DNA of 64,000 nt from Capronia americana (lineage: Eukaryota > Ascomycota > Eurotiomycetes > Chaetothyriales > Herpotrichiellaceae), in the NCBI GenBank assembly GCA_016110215.1, contig JADWQD010000014.1:1178001-1242000 (forward strand), given 5' to 3'. This document shows, in pieces, positions 40,610 through 50,992 of the stretch; the first letter of the stretch is position 1; the number at the start of each line of letters is the position of its first letter. The notes under the pieces are model-generated. The model saw only the letters and a list, made by a program, of their open reading frames with translations, did not search any database and was not told the DNA's origin. Made by a program: the position numbers and the translations under genes.

Positions 40610-42205
40610 CCTGACGGACCAGCAGTTGAGCGACCTGGGTGATCGTGCAGTGACATTTAGGTATGACTTCTGAGGTACATGGAGCACGCTTTGGGAAAGT
40701 CGGAGCGTCGTCGGCCTCTTGGAGAAGAAGATATTTCCTGCCTCAGATACGCGGTCGTCGTCAAAGGCATAGACAAGATCTCAATCACAATGATATTGTT
40801 TCTTACAAAAAGGACCCTATCGTGAAGTTCTTCTCTTGCTGTTTTTTGGTCACACTAGAACATGGTCAAATCGAAAAGTTGTAGGGGAGGTTTTGTAGGC
40901 GGTAGTTAAGAGAAATAGTGGCGAGAGTCAGAGTCACATGAATCTTAGATCCAAGCCCATAGATTTTGTCCGACGCGACATGAATTATGCTGGATGATCG
41001 AGTTGTCGTGGAAACAACCAGGCAATAGCTCTTCAGATCGGGATTACCGTATTCAACCCTATATTCTCTGACTGAGAAGATGCAGGACGTTTCCCCCGAA
41101 GAGGTATTGAACAAGGATCTTCTTGGAATCGTTTGTGTTCTCTATTCTATCTCTACTCGGGAGGTCTTCAACCACGATTTCCACGAGAAAAGACGCTGGC
41201 CCACTTCGAACGACCTGAGGCCGACAGTAAATGTCAAGTTCGGGAGAATTATCGAAAATTGCTGGCACGGAAAGTATATTTCTCCTGCAGACTTTCACAA
41301 CGATGTCACTGGAGTTGAGGAGTGATGTGAACTATCCCAACAGGAGTGTTTCCTCAATATCCTACGGCGGAGGAAGATGTCATAAAGGCCCACTACATAT
41401 TCAATTCCGAAGTTGAAATGCAAGGGAAGCCTGGTTGAATGACGAACTCCTTGTCTCCCTCAAAGCAAAGAGACTATCATCTTGGTTCGATACTCTGGAA
41501 GTGTGTCTCGACCTTTCTATTCCATACGCAGAGAAAATCCCTTTGTTAACTTGTCTTGTTCCGCACACGAGGACTATCGAAAGGGGATTAGCTGCGTCCG
41601 TCGTCAGAGTCACCAGCGTTATGTCGTTTCCGTTGGGACGCAGGATACTCTTTAGAATGTCTGTTGGGGCGTTTTGAAGAGAGTCTAGAGCCTGGCAAGG
41701 AAGGGGTCGATCGTCAAGGTGTCCGGATTATCGAAATTAGTGATAGAATCGTCTGTATGGGTTGTTTGTGAAAGATGAATAACGATGGCAGACTCGTTCT
41801 GTACAGGCTCACTGCCAGAGCTATGCGCTTGCTCAGATCGCGCCTAGACAATTACTGCGGCATCTTGGCTGCGATTTGATCTTCCGTCCGCGTTTCTGAT
41901 TGCCTCATCTCTCATTTCCTTTGCCTAATCTCTGAGTTCTCTATAGGCGGAGGGCCCTTCTCGAAATGTTTGAACGGTGTCAGTCAAAGCGAAAGACCTG
42001 TGCTGATGCACATGCATGTGCTCTTAGCTCAGTTGCGTTGAATTTCCGTCTAGTCTATTAGCTGCGCTACCCTTTTTTCGTGTCACATCACACTACATCA
42101 AGTCCCTGGCCGCCGGTCCTGGCCCGCAGCACCGCGTCAACCAGATACATATAGATCCTCGTACAAGTCCACATAGACTCACACACACTCTCTCTCTCGT
42201 TCATT

Positions 42206-42236
42206 CACTCACTCACTCACTCACTCACTCACTCAC
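42206..42236 (+). repeat. CACT tetranucleotide microsatellite
   Basis: About seven and a half CACT units, preceded by a CT-rich stretch and followed by a C-run. Simple sequence with no gene nearby. Confidence 0.9.
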
Positions 42237-43811
42237 CCCCGGGGCGGGAAGCGGAAGGGCAAGAACAAGCAAAAGGAAAAAAAGGCCAAGCTCCTATGGA
42301 CCGTTCCGTGGTGAAATGTACATACAGAAAGTTAATGTACCACACCAGACCACGCCGCACCACACCGCCCACGCCACGTTCGTCGTCGCCTGACGTCGTG
42401 GAAACCTTCAGGCCTTTTAGCCCTCAGGCCATGCAGACACTGCATTATGTGTTCCATGGTGGCCTGTGCGCCGTGCGCCGTGCGCCGTGTTGCCCTATGT
42501 AGTGGACTGTACATACCGTGTAAACATCCGAAATACATCGCAAGCCGGGGGGTTGTCATCAATCAATCCCTTTGCATTCGCTCACCACCCCTCTGCGCAA
42601 CCCAAAATCTCCAATGTAGGATAGGAATCGGACTGTGTATGGGAAGGTCCAAGGGTCTGTTTACGCTTTTTACGCTGTTTGCCTGTCTATCGCGGTCGCG
42701 GTCACACAACGGTTATCATGCCATATGCGCTGGCTGACTGGCTGATCCGTCCGTTGGGTTGGTGGTCGCGGGGCGCAATGAATGGGGCGTCTCGTTTGAA
42801 TGGGTTGCGTGACGACAATCCAAACCCCCCCTCCTCAGGTCACTTCATGCATGCATGGATCGTCCTACTCGTATGTCAGATATGTACTCATGCACGCACG
42901 CGAACCGAATGAACCACTGTTCGCGATGGTGATGACAATGCCAGACGGCGGATTGGTTGCATCGCCGGCCCGTGAGATGCGCGAAGAGAGGCGTTCGGAA
43001 ACGACGACCCCTCGCCCCCACTCCACCCCTTCCATGGGATCGGAGAAAGGGGCGTGTGATTTTCTTTCTCTGGAACGATGGATCGAATGAGAGAGCATGC
43101 AATCAGTTGCGTCGATGAATCATGAAGAACGTGACAGGTCAGATTTTCATGGATTGATACGGTATGCACATGGGATGGTAAAGCTTCTGGTGCATTAGTC
43201 GGGTTGCTGCTTTAGAGGGGGATCGTTGTTGGTAGGATCCCCCTGCTAGATGCATGACCAAGGTGTCGATATCAGATTGATATTGGCCTTGGATGATCTT
43301 ATCTGATGGAAGGGGCGCCGATGTCGGATGCCCTGCTGTGTGGCTGCTGCGTTGTCTGATATCTCGACAGGAGGTAGCCTAGGGTGTTGAGAGTACTCAA
43401 TCGAAGTAGGTGTACAGAGTATTCGAGAGATCCTCGCCGTGGTCAGGTCAAAAAGTCAATGGGGCTGGGAGAGAAAACGCCGCAGTACTAGGCACTACTC
43501 TCCGAGCACCTCGCATAACCCATGTGTAGTGTTTATACCATACGAAGCCTATACTGAGAACATGCCATTCATACAAAGGGTGCCTGCTTCCAATCCTCCA
43601 GGGAAGGACCAACGTGTACGTGAAGGGTGTGAGGAGGCGTCTGGATCAGAAACAGGCAAGCAAAGTTCATGGCACGGCTGCCCGCAAGCTGGCGGCAGAG
43701 CACCGATCCATTCCTTCCTGCTTGCCTGGTGCTTGCCTCTCTGGTGACTTCCACGGCGTTGAACTGGGATCAAAAAACAACTTTCACACCCGTCACAAAA
43801 CCCTCTTAACC

Positions 43812-46800
43812 TCAAACCTCTTCTTCGTCGTCCAACCCATCTCCGAGCAGCTCATCGTCCTCAACAACCTGACTGTAATCCTGTCCTCTCCTTGCAAACG
43901 CATCCCTCGAACGATAGGGCGCCCCGTACCCTCCAACGTTCGTCCCTCTCCCGACACCAAACCTCCCTCCGCCGCTAGAAGACCCACCACCGAGAGGTAT
44001 GTACCCTCGTGCACTTCGGAACAAACTCATCACAAGCAAAGGCGTAGCTTTGGCCACGGCAACAACACCACTCACAACCACCACAGGAACTTTAATCCAC
44101 AACGGATCGCCCCCGCCAGCACCTCCAGCGGAGGTTGAGAATCCTTCGCCCAGACGGATCTGTCCGAACCCTCCGCCTCCACTCTGCCACTTCGTGTATG
44201 CCCAGTATCCAATCCCCACTGCTAGCGCAATGGGCACGAAAATGGCAAAGAAGAGGCCCACGCCGCTGATGCCATGCTTCCTCTCATACTCTTCTTCATG
44301 GCCAGGACATGGTTTCGATTCCAGCTTGTCGAGTTCGCGGCCACCTTGACACGTCGTAAGTGGGATTCTCCGGTAGCCAGTGGGATACCAAAATTCCACC
44401 TGATTCGGGTTGTCCTTGCAGTTCGCCTCGTGGTCGGCGGGCTTCAGGCCAGGCACAAGTTGACACGTCCCGTCCGCTTGGATCTCATAGTTGTAATCGC
44501 ACTCAAAATCCTGTCTCGTACACGAGCAGTTTCTCGAGATGCTGTGTAGGTGGTCGATTTTCTTGCCGTTGTAGCAGTCGCGATCGATGCGCTTGCGATG
44601 ATACCGAGCGACGTGTCCGAACAGGCAGTTCGAATCTTGCATGGGGTGCTTCGGCTCCCAGAGGGTATAGTCGCCCTTTTCCGGGTCTTTCTCGTCAAGT
44701 TCACATTTCCGCTCGCGTTCCTTGAGGCCTGAGAAGTCGACGTGCACCGTGAAGATGCCGCGTTTTGCTTGAGAACCAAGTTCGCGGCCCCAGAGCAGGA
44801 AGGCGCGAGAGTTGTCCGAAGGGACGGTGGTAATAGCGTCGATCTGCATTTCCACATTGGGTGAGAACTCGAATTCCTTCCAACTCTCGCCTTCGTCGAG
44901 CGTGTAGAAGAGTGATTTGGTAGGTTGGGATTCCTTCACGATGACAATGATGCTGCCTTGGTCACCGTACTCCCACATATAACTGCCCTTTTTAACCGAA
45001 TGCCAGGTGATGCCCGCGTCACGAGTGATGAAGGTATCGGTGGCTTCGTCATCCTTGCGGACAAGGTACTCGCCCACGTTGCCGACTGCCATCATCAGTC
45101 CGACCGCACTAGGGCTGGAAAATGTCGCAGATTTATCCCCTCGTTCGGTGTAGCTGTGGATGTGTAGAGAGCATTTACCGGTGGCTTTGTTGGCGTCGCC
45201 GACGCATGGGTAGTTTTTGCCCAGCGCGTCTTGTTTTGGTGGTGGGAGGAAAGCCCATTCCGCCCCGTCATTGTGAGTAATCATTGACTTCAGCTTCTTC
45301 TTCTCGCCATTGTTGGTCTCATCCCTGTTGGCAACGACGTTGACCATAGCAACCCCTTCCAACCCTTGCATCTTTTCGAAGTCGACATAGCCCTCAGTGT
45401 CCCGGTTGACGGCTCCGAGCGTGTAGACGTACGATGTGCCATTGCTGTTTGACTTGATGATGGCACCATATTCGTGGTCCTGCGCCGCGTTGACAGTGAC
45501 ATGGAGAAACACCGCATGGGTAGAGCTGTCTAGGACAGTATAGGCTTGCTGGTGTTTGACTTGGAAGTTTTTGGGAAATTCGGCTGGCGCGAACGTCCTC
45601 CCGTCAACGCTTGCGTCAACCCTGAGGCTTTGCCGATCTTCTGTTTTCGCTGCAACAATGATGAACTCCGACATCGTCGCAAAGTCTAGGATGTCAGGGA
45701 AGTGAACGGTCGAATCGGCAAAGAAGTTGTCGCTGGAAAGCAGCATGAGGTTCTTGGTTGGGTTCTCGTCCTCGTATTGTTCACAGAAGATCAACTGGTC
45801 GCCATGCGCTTGACCTTCGCGAGTCATGAACTCGCACTTTCTGGCGTAGCGAACCATGACGTCCCAACGGTCGCCACGGTCCTTCGACAGCCAGATGTTG
45901 GTGTGGTCGTCATTACCCACCGCGCCAGACCAAAGTACCCAGTCCTTGTACTCAGGGTGAAATCTCATCGTGGGTAGTCTCAGAGTACTGGGGCGTTCCG
46001 GTGCGGAGAATTTGTCAAATCTGTCTCCTCGGTCGATGGTGTAATGGACTTCCTCTGAGCCGGTGAGGAAGAAAACGGCATCGTGATGATGCGGGTTAGG
46101 CGCAATGGCAGTGATCGGCTCACCCTTGAGAATCGTTTGCCACGTCTTCCCATGATCGCGCGTCAAGAAGATATCTTGCTCGCTCGTACGCATGACAATA
46201 GTCTCGTCGCTGCCGATCGACGTATCACCTCTCTCGAGGTAATACCACTCGGAGAAACGATCTGCATTGAAATTGGTCTTCTCGACAACAATGTCTCCCG
46301 AAATTGGCCTTTTCACCGAATCCGAGCAAGGTCTTTCGATGTCGAGATCAAGCTCTTCGCCCCCTTTGCGCACACATTCATTGCCGGGAATCAGTCGCCA
46401 ACCGGACGGACCCTTGAAGGTATCCTTTTCGTTCTTGCAAGCTCCTTCTGGAACAGGCAGAGTGACTCCATCCGCAGGAACACAATCCTTTCGGTCCTCG
46501 GTTCTGACAAAGTTGTAGTCGCACTCAAAATCAGCCTTTGTGCAAACACAAGGCTCGAATTCGGGCACGGGATCCTGGAACTCCTCATCAATAAAACACT
46601 CGGCATCAGCCTTACGCCGCCTGAAAAACTGCTTGTGTCCCATGAGACAGCTCGGTTTGCCGTCCTTGTCAACACGCGCAGGCCAGCGATAAAAGTCTTT
46701 CTCAACACAAGCCCGTTCATGCAGCCCATCGAAGTCGATCTTGAACATTACCCACTCCGTTTTGGAACCAGAACCCTTGGCACCCATCATGAGGAATTTG

Positions 46801-48356
46801 AGCGTGGTTGAATCCGGGACTGTGGTCAGGAACCTTGCTCGGACTTTTTCCTCCAAATCGGCCTTTTTCCACGTCTTGCCGTGGTCGATGGAGTACCTGA
46901 TGTGACTGGTGGGCTCTTCGTCATCGACAGCCACAATAACAGCTCCTTGATTGCCAAATTCGTACAGGTGGGCTCCGTCGAGCCCCTCAATCCAGGTGAC
47001 ACCGGCATCGTCGGAGACAAAAAGATCGCCATCTTCGTATTCCTTGAGGAATTTTCCGGTATTGCCAATTCCCATGACGATACCGGGCGCTGGACTGGAA
47101 AATATCCGGCCGGTTTGCCTCGCATCCGTCACCGAATGGAGATGCAATCTCTTGTCACCGACCTTGAGCTCTTGGAAAGTCCTTCCGTCGTCGAAGCTGA
47201 TTTGCGAGACGATTTCTTTCTGAGGAATCGTCGAGCCCTCGACTTCCTTCCAGTTCTGCACCGTGTTGACCATGACTATGCCCTGAATCGTCTGGACTTT
47301 CTCAAAATCGACGTTTCCAAAGATGTTGCGGTTGGTGTGGTCGATGTTGCGAGTGAAATAGGTGCCATTCGAGTTGGAGGTGAAGAGGTAGCCTGTAGGG
47401 TTTGTGGGACGAGATCCGAGCACATCAACCTGTAAGCTGTAGTTTGTACTTTCGAGGATAGTGTAGGCGTCTTCGCTGATGCGGTGCTGTCCGAACTCTG
47501 CCCGGTGCCAGTTCGAGCCATCCTTTGTCACGTACAGTGCCAGCTCATCCGTGCCCTCTGATTTAGCTGCCGCAACCAGGAAGCCTTTGACCGCAGCCAT
47601 GCTGATGATCCCCGTCACGGCACGGCCATCGTCGAGCGCAGGCTCCAATTGATCCCGAGTGAAAAAGTCGTCGGAGACGAGCAACCTGTTATCTTTCGGC
47701 CAAGGAGAGTACAGGCCTTCGACAATGCAAAAGATGCGATCTCTGACTTCGGGGGCGATCTCTTGTGCAAAATCTGGGGTGCTGACGGCCCATTGGCAGC
47801 CTCGTGTCATAGATCCCAGATTGTTGATCGTCTCAAAGTCATCATCAGTGTAGAAAGCTCTTTCAATGCAAGCCAGCCCAACGCAGTGCTCAGCATTCCA
47901 GATCACCCGCTTAGGATCCCGGCCGTGGAAGCTCAATGGAGCATTTCGAAACCGGGCCAGGTTATCACCTTGGTCGATGGAGAAGCTGGTCCAAGTCTTG
48001 CCCGTGTCCGTCGTCACCCAGTGCTCCGAGCCGAGTCCGATGATGTACGCGCGTTGATTGTCCCACGGGTGCCGATACACATCCATGACATTTCCTGACT
48101 GCCCTTGATCGTCGATTTGTTTCCACGTCTCGCCGGCGTCAGGACTGCGCCACACAACGCCAGTCTCTCCATCGTAGCCAAGGACGACGTCCGAGTCGTC
48201 AAAGTAGAAAACGTTCTCTAATGGGTTATCGAAGGTCGTGGAGGAGATGGTCGGGCCATCTTTCTTCGCCTGGACAGGCTGCGGAGAAGAAGCGAGCAGT
48301 AAGAAGAGCGCAAGTGACGAGGCGACAGCGCGGCGACAGTAGGATCGAATTATCAT
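43812..48356 (-). CDS. VPS10: Vps10/sortilin-type vacuolar sorting receptor, 1514 aa, intronless
   Basis: Start at the ATG ending at 48356, followed by a signal peptide (hydrophobic SSLALFLLLASS, cleavage near VQA). Two Vps10 domains follow, each a propeller with Asp-box repeats (SPDAGETW, TTDTGKTW, SFDDGRTF, SIDHGKTW; then TRDHGKTW, SKDRGDRW, TRDAGITW, TLDEGESW). Each is closed by a cysteine-rich 10CC module: CLMGHKQFFRRR ... CVCTKADFECDYNF, and CLFGHVARYHRKR ... CSCTRQDFECDYNY. A transmembrane helix (GLFFAIFVPIALAVGIGYW, about 1367-1385) is followed by a second hydrophobic stretch near 1420-1443. The tail is acidic (DDELLGDGLDDEEEV). The receptor carries carboxypeptidase Y-like cargo from late Golgi to the prevacuolar compartment and is recycled by retromer. 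The second hydrophobic segment after the main helix is noteworthy. Confidence 0.96.
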   Translation of the reverse strand: MIIRSYCRRAVASSLALFLLLASSPQPVQAKKDGPTISSTTFDNPLENVFYFDDSDVVLGYDGETGVVWRSPDAGETWKQIDDQGQSGNVMDVYRHPWDNQRAYIIGLGSEHWVTTDTGKTWTSFSIDQGDNLARFRNAPLSFHGRDPKRVIWNAEHCVGLACIERAFYTDDDFETINNLGSMTRGCQWAVSTPDFAQEIAPEVRDRIFCIVEGLYSPWPKDNRLLVSDDFFTRDQLEPALDDGRAVTGIISMAAVKGFLVAAAKSEGTDELALYVTKDGSNWHRAEFGQHRISEDAYTILESTNYSLQVDVLGSRPTNPTGYLFTSNSNGTYFTRNIDHTNRNIFGNVDFEKVQTIQGIVMVNTVQNWKEVEGSTIPQKEIVSQISFDDGRTFQELKVGDKRLHLHSVTDARQTGRIFSSPAPGIVMGIGNTGKFLKEYEDGDLFVSDDAGVTWIEGLDGAHLYEFGNQGAVIVAVDDEEPTSHIRYSIDHGKTWKKADLEEKVRARFLTTVPDSTTLKFLMMGAKGSGSKTEWVMFKIDFDGLHERACVEKDFYRWPARVDKDGKPSCLMGHKQFFRRRKADAECFIDEEFQDPVPEFEPCVCTKADFECDYNFVRTEDRKDCVPADGVTLPVPEGACKNEKDTFKGPSGWRLIPGNECVRKGGEELDLDIERPCSDSVKRPISGDIVVEKTNFNADRFSEWYYLERGDTSIGSDETIVMRTSEQDIFLTRDHGKTWQTILKGEPITAIAPNPHHHDAVFFLTGSEEVHYTIDRGDRFDKFSAPERPSTLRLPTMRFHPEYKDWVLWSGAVGNDDHTNIWLSKDRGDRWDVMVRYARKCEFMTREGQAHGDQLIFCEQYEDENPTKNLMLLSSDNFFADSTVHFPDILDFATMSEFIIVAAKTEDRQSLRVDASVDGRTFAPAEFPKNFQVKHQQAYTVLDSSTHAVFLHVTVNAAQDHEYGAIIKSNSNGTSYVYTLGAVNRDTEGYVDFEKMQGLEGVAMVNVVANRDETNNGEKKKLKSMITHNDGAEWAFLPPPKQDALGKNYPCVGDANKATGKCSLHIHSYTERGDKSATFSSPSAVGLMMAVGNVGEYLVRKDDEATDTFITRDAGITWHSVKKGSYMWEYGDQGSIIVIVKESQPTKSLFYTLDEGESWKEFEFSPNVEMQIDAITTVPSDNSRAFLLWGRELGSQAKRGIFTVHVDFSGLKERERKCELDEKDPEKGDYTLWEPKHPMQDSNCLFGHVARYHRKRIDRDCYNGKKIDHLHSISRNCSCTRQDFECDYNYEIQADGTCQLVPGLKPADHEANCKDNPNQVEFWYPTGYRRIPLTTCQGGRELDKLESKPCPGHEEEYERKHGISGVGLFFAIFVPIALAVGIGYWAYTKWQSGGGGFGQIRLGEGFSTSAGGAGGGDPLWIKVPVVVVSGVVAVAKATPLLVMSLFRSARGYIPLGGGSSSGGGRFGVGRGTNVGGYGAPYRSRDAFARRGQDYSQVVEDDELLGDGLDDEEEV

Positions 48357-49017
48357 CTTTGATTAGCGCATCGAGCGGAGTGTGGATTAAAGGTGAGAAG
48401 GACGAAATACAAACGCTCAAAAAGAATCAATGGCGAAATGGACACGGTTGTTGATGGAGACACGAATTGCGTTTGCCTGCGGCCAACAATTGTTGGTGAG
48501 CATCTCGTCTCCTCATGCTCACTCGACACTCACTCGCTCCGAATCCGAGAAATCAGGGTCCGCCGAATGTGGTAAGCGCCGCCGTCTCAAACACGAAGCT
48601 CCTGTAAGCTCCCTCACTCACTCCTCACTCGCTTCTCGCTCGCAAACCCCTAACCACAGCAGCACGAGACAACCTACAAGATGCGTGTACGGAAAGAATC
48701 GTTTTCAAAAGTATCGAGAATGGTTCTGTCATTTCCTGTTGACCTCCAAACCCCCATCTATTCTCCTAAATGCCCCCTTTTGTTAGCCTCTCCAGATCCT
48801 CATTGCCACCTGGCAGCCGATTGAATGCTAAGCTCGTTCCACATGTCTTTCTCTTCCCCTGTCCCCAATCTTACAGATTATAGTGGCCTGAAATGCACAC
48901 ATATTCAGCCGGAACGCCTACGCTTAATGACGCTGTGGTAGATATGCCTCCTCTGTCGCTCAACCAAATACAATGCAATAGCAATAACAGTCAAGTCCAC
49001 ACATGTTGTGCACGTGC
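48357..49017. other. Spacer upstream of VPS10
   Basis: VPS10 promoter/leader and 3' side of the next gene. It has a few CACT-type repeats near 48515-48630. No gene recognised. Confidence 0.5.
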
Positions 49018-50992
49018 TCACTTGAGCTTCAGTTTGCGAAGAAATTTCTTCATCTTGGATTCTTCAGGTGGTAGCGTGTCCCAAATAGAGACCGGATTAG
49101 CTTCCACTGGCAATTCGGCCTTTTCCAATGGCAGTTTGTTGACCCTCTGGTGGTCACGTTGTGATTGTACTTCCTCTGGTGAGCGGAGATCTGGCCTCGT
49201 TAGGGTCATGTGTAGCGTCATCTCTCGATCCTTAGGAAGTCCACGAGCATACGTCTCGGTAGGTCTCCGTATTGAAAATGGTCGCAGTGTTCTAGCAAAC
49301 CCATCGACGCTACCTTTCCGCGAAGGACGGTTCATCTGAAAGACAGGGTCTTCCGGGGTCCTGGGATCAAAAAGAGTGTCCGGTTCATCTGGCTCGTCTT
49401 CGTCATCCCCCGATAGTTCTGGCGTGTCATCGTGAAAGAAAGTCCTGTTGGTTTCTGGCCTTGGTTGGGGGCTTGTCATTGGTCTGACGGGGGTGCGAGG
49501 ATCTCTACCTTGCACCGAGGGGAACCCAAACTCAATTGCCTCGTCGAACTTCTGCGGGGAAGCAAGATAGAGCCTCAGCTTCATGCGAGCAGCTGGGTCT
49601 TGGTAATGAGTCGCGCAAGGATCGATTGACGATATAGATGCCTGGGAGCGAAGGTGCTTGATTGAAAATGACGAAGAGCGAGTGTGAGGTATAGCTGGTA
49701 ACGCTGGGGTCGGGGGTACCTCAATAACCGGTCGATTCGAAGATGTGGATGTCCGGCCACGACGTATTGAGAGGCTCGACAAGGAAGGGTTCCTTCTCGA
49801 GTGGCGCTTGACAGGTGCTGGTGCAGGCATCGTCCGCCGATTGGTCTCGGCAATAGCCTGATGGTAGTCGTCCAGCTTGAGATCCAGGTCTGCTTCGTCC
49901 TCCAGCCACCGGAAGCCATCTATTGAGTAGTCGCCCATATCGACTGCAGAGTCCACTCGGTCGTCGTCTTTAACGTCTTCACTGTCCACAATCGTGTCGT
50001 CGTCCTCAGAACCCCGAGGTTCAAAGGCAGGGAAATGGGTAGGATGCCAGCTACGGCGACGAAGGGTCTCGTCTGCGGCGTCGAGGATGAGAGTGTTCGT
50101 CTCTTGTGAAAAGAAGGAGCACTCTTCCTTGGAGAAGAGCTTTCTTTGGACCGCAGGAGAGAGCGACGCGAACCAGGCGACAGTGTTTTGGGTGTTGTCC
50201 GCTGCCGAGTTCCTCCTTCTGCGCAACCTCTTGCTGTTGACAAGCCGCCCTGTGTGTATGAAGCTATTGGTGACAATAGTCAAGGTATCTGCGCCCTTGA
50301 TTGTGACACCGATATCGTTCGACGGATGAATCGACAGTCGAGAAGGGGGGCGTGAAGAGTGTCTCCCATCTTCGGCCAACCTGAGACGCTCTAAGCTGCT
50401 AAAATACTGGTGGAACACACATGTTAGCCCGTGGACCTGTGGAATAAGCGATCGAATGAGCCGGACGTCTGCTAACGGTCGCGCGAGACAAGTCGCAACG
50501 GCGGTGGAGGAAGTGTTGACGAAGGAGGGTCCCCCTGCTTTGAGGTCGGAGGACCGTGCCGCGACCAAGAAGCCTAGAGGGTGCCCAGGCCTCCCATTTG
50601 GGCAATGAGTTTCATGCCTAAACTCCAAACATGCAAGGCCCGGGGCGCCGGTCCCAGGTAGCTTTGGGGGCGTTGGGTGATCTGATGGAATGACGTGGGA
50701 CGTGCTCCATGCCCGGATGGGGCTCTTGCTTGTAAACGGCAGTGATGTGCATCCTCCTTCCCGTCGGCGTGAAGATCGGGCTGAAAGTCACGTTTGATCA
50801 CCATGGCGATCCCCAAGCTGTTGGAATTCCTGAGCAAGGGGTCTGCTGATGATTTTCCGGGGAATGTTCACGCCCAAGCAAAGAATGTATGGAAAACATG
50901 ATACTGCGTAGACTCACTTTTCGAAGGACAACTGGTGGTAATGTCTCAAGCGCGACATCATTTGGCAAAGAAGGGTGTCGTGAACGTCGCAT
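49018..50992 (-). CDS. Unrecognised fungal protein with acidic/Ser-rich body; 5' exons unresolved
   Basis: The solid part is the exon from about 50403 down to 49018, entered through a plausible acceptor (TGTTCCACCAG before TATTTTAGC). It contains SLSPAVQRKLFSKEECSFFS, LILDAADETLRRR, acidic stretches (EPRGSEDDDTIVDSEDVKDD), many Ser/Pro/Arg-rich segments and a basic end KMKKFLRKLKLK. Upstream, an ATG ending at 50992 starts MRRSRHPSLPNDVALETLPP, ending at a GTGAGT donor after VVLRK. A middle frame reads SYLGPAPRALHVWSLGMKL. I could not join these pieces in phase, so the N-terminus is a hypothesis and one or more exons may be misplaced. The composition suggests a largely disordered regulatory or scaffolding protein. 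No function is assigned. Confidence 0.55.

Larger units (their letters stand above)
40100..43811. other. Gene-poor boundary region
   Basis: Apart from an MFS pseudogene fragment and a microsatellite (listed separately), only short frames without family resemblance are seen. The left part is richer in A/T than the neighbouring genes. It separates the catabolic block from core-genome genes. Confidence 0.55.

Noticed and set aside
46083..46811. 242-codon plus-strand ORF within VPS10
   Set aside because: Antisense shadow of the conserved sorting receptor, without a domain of its own.
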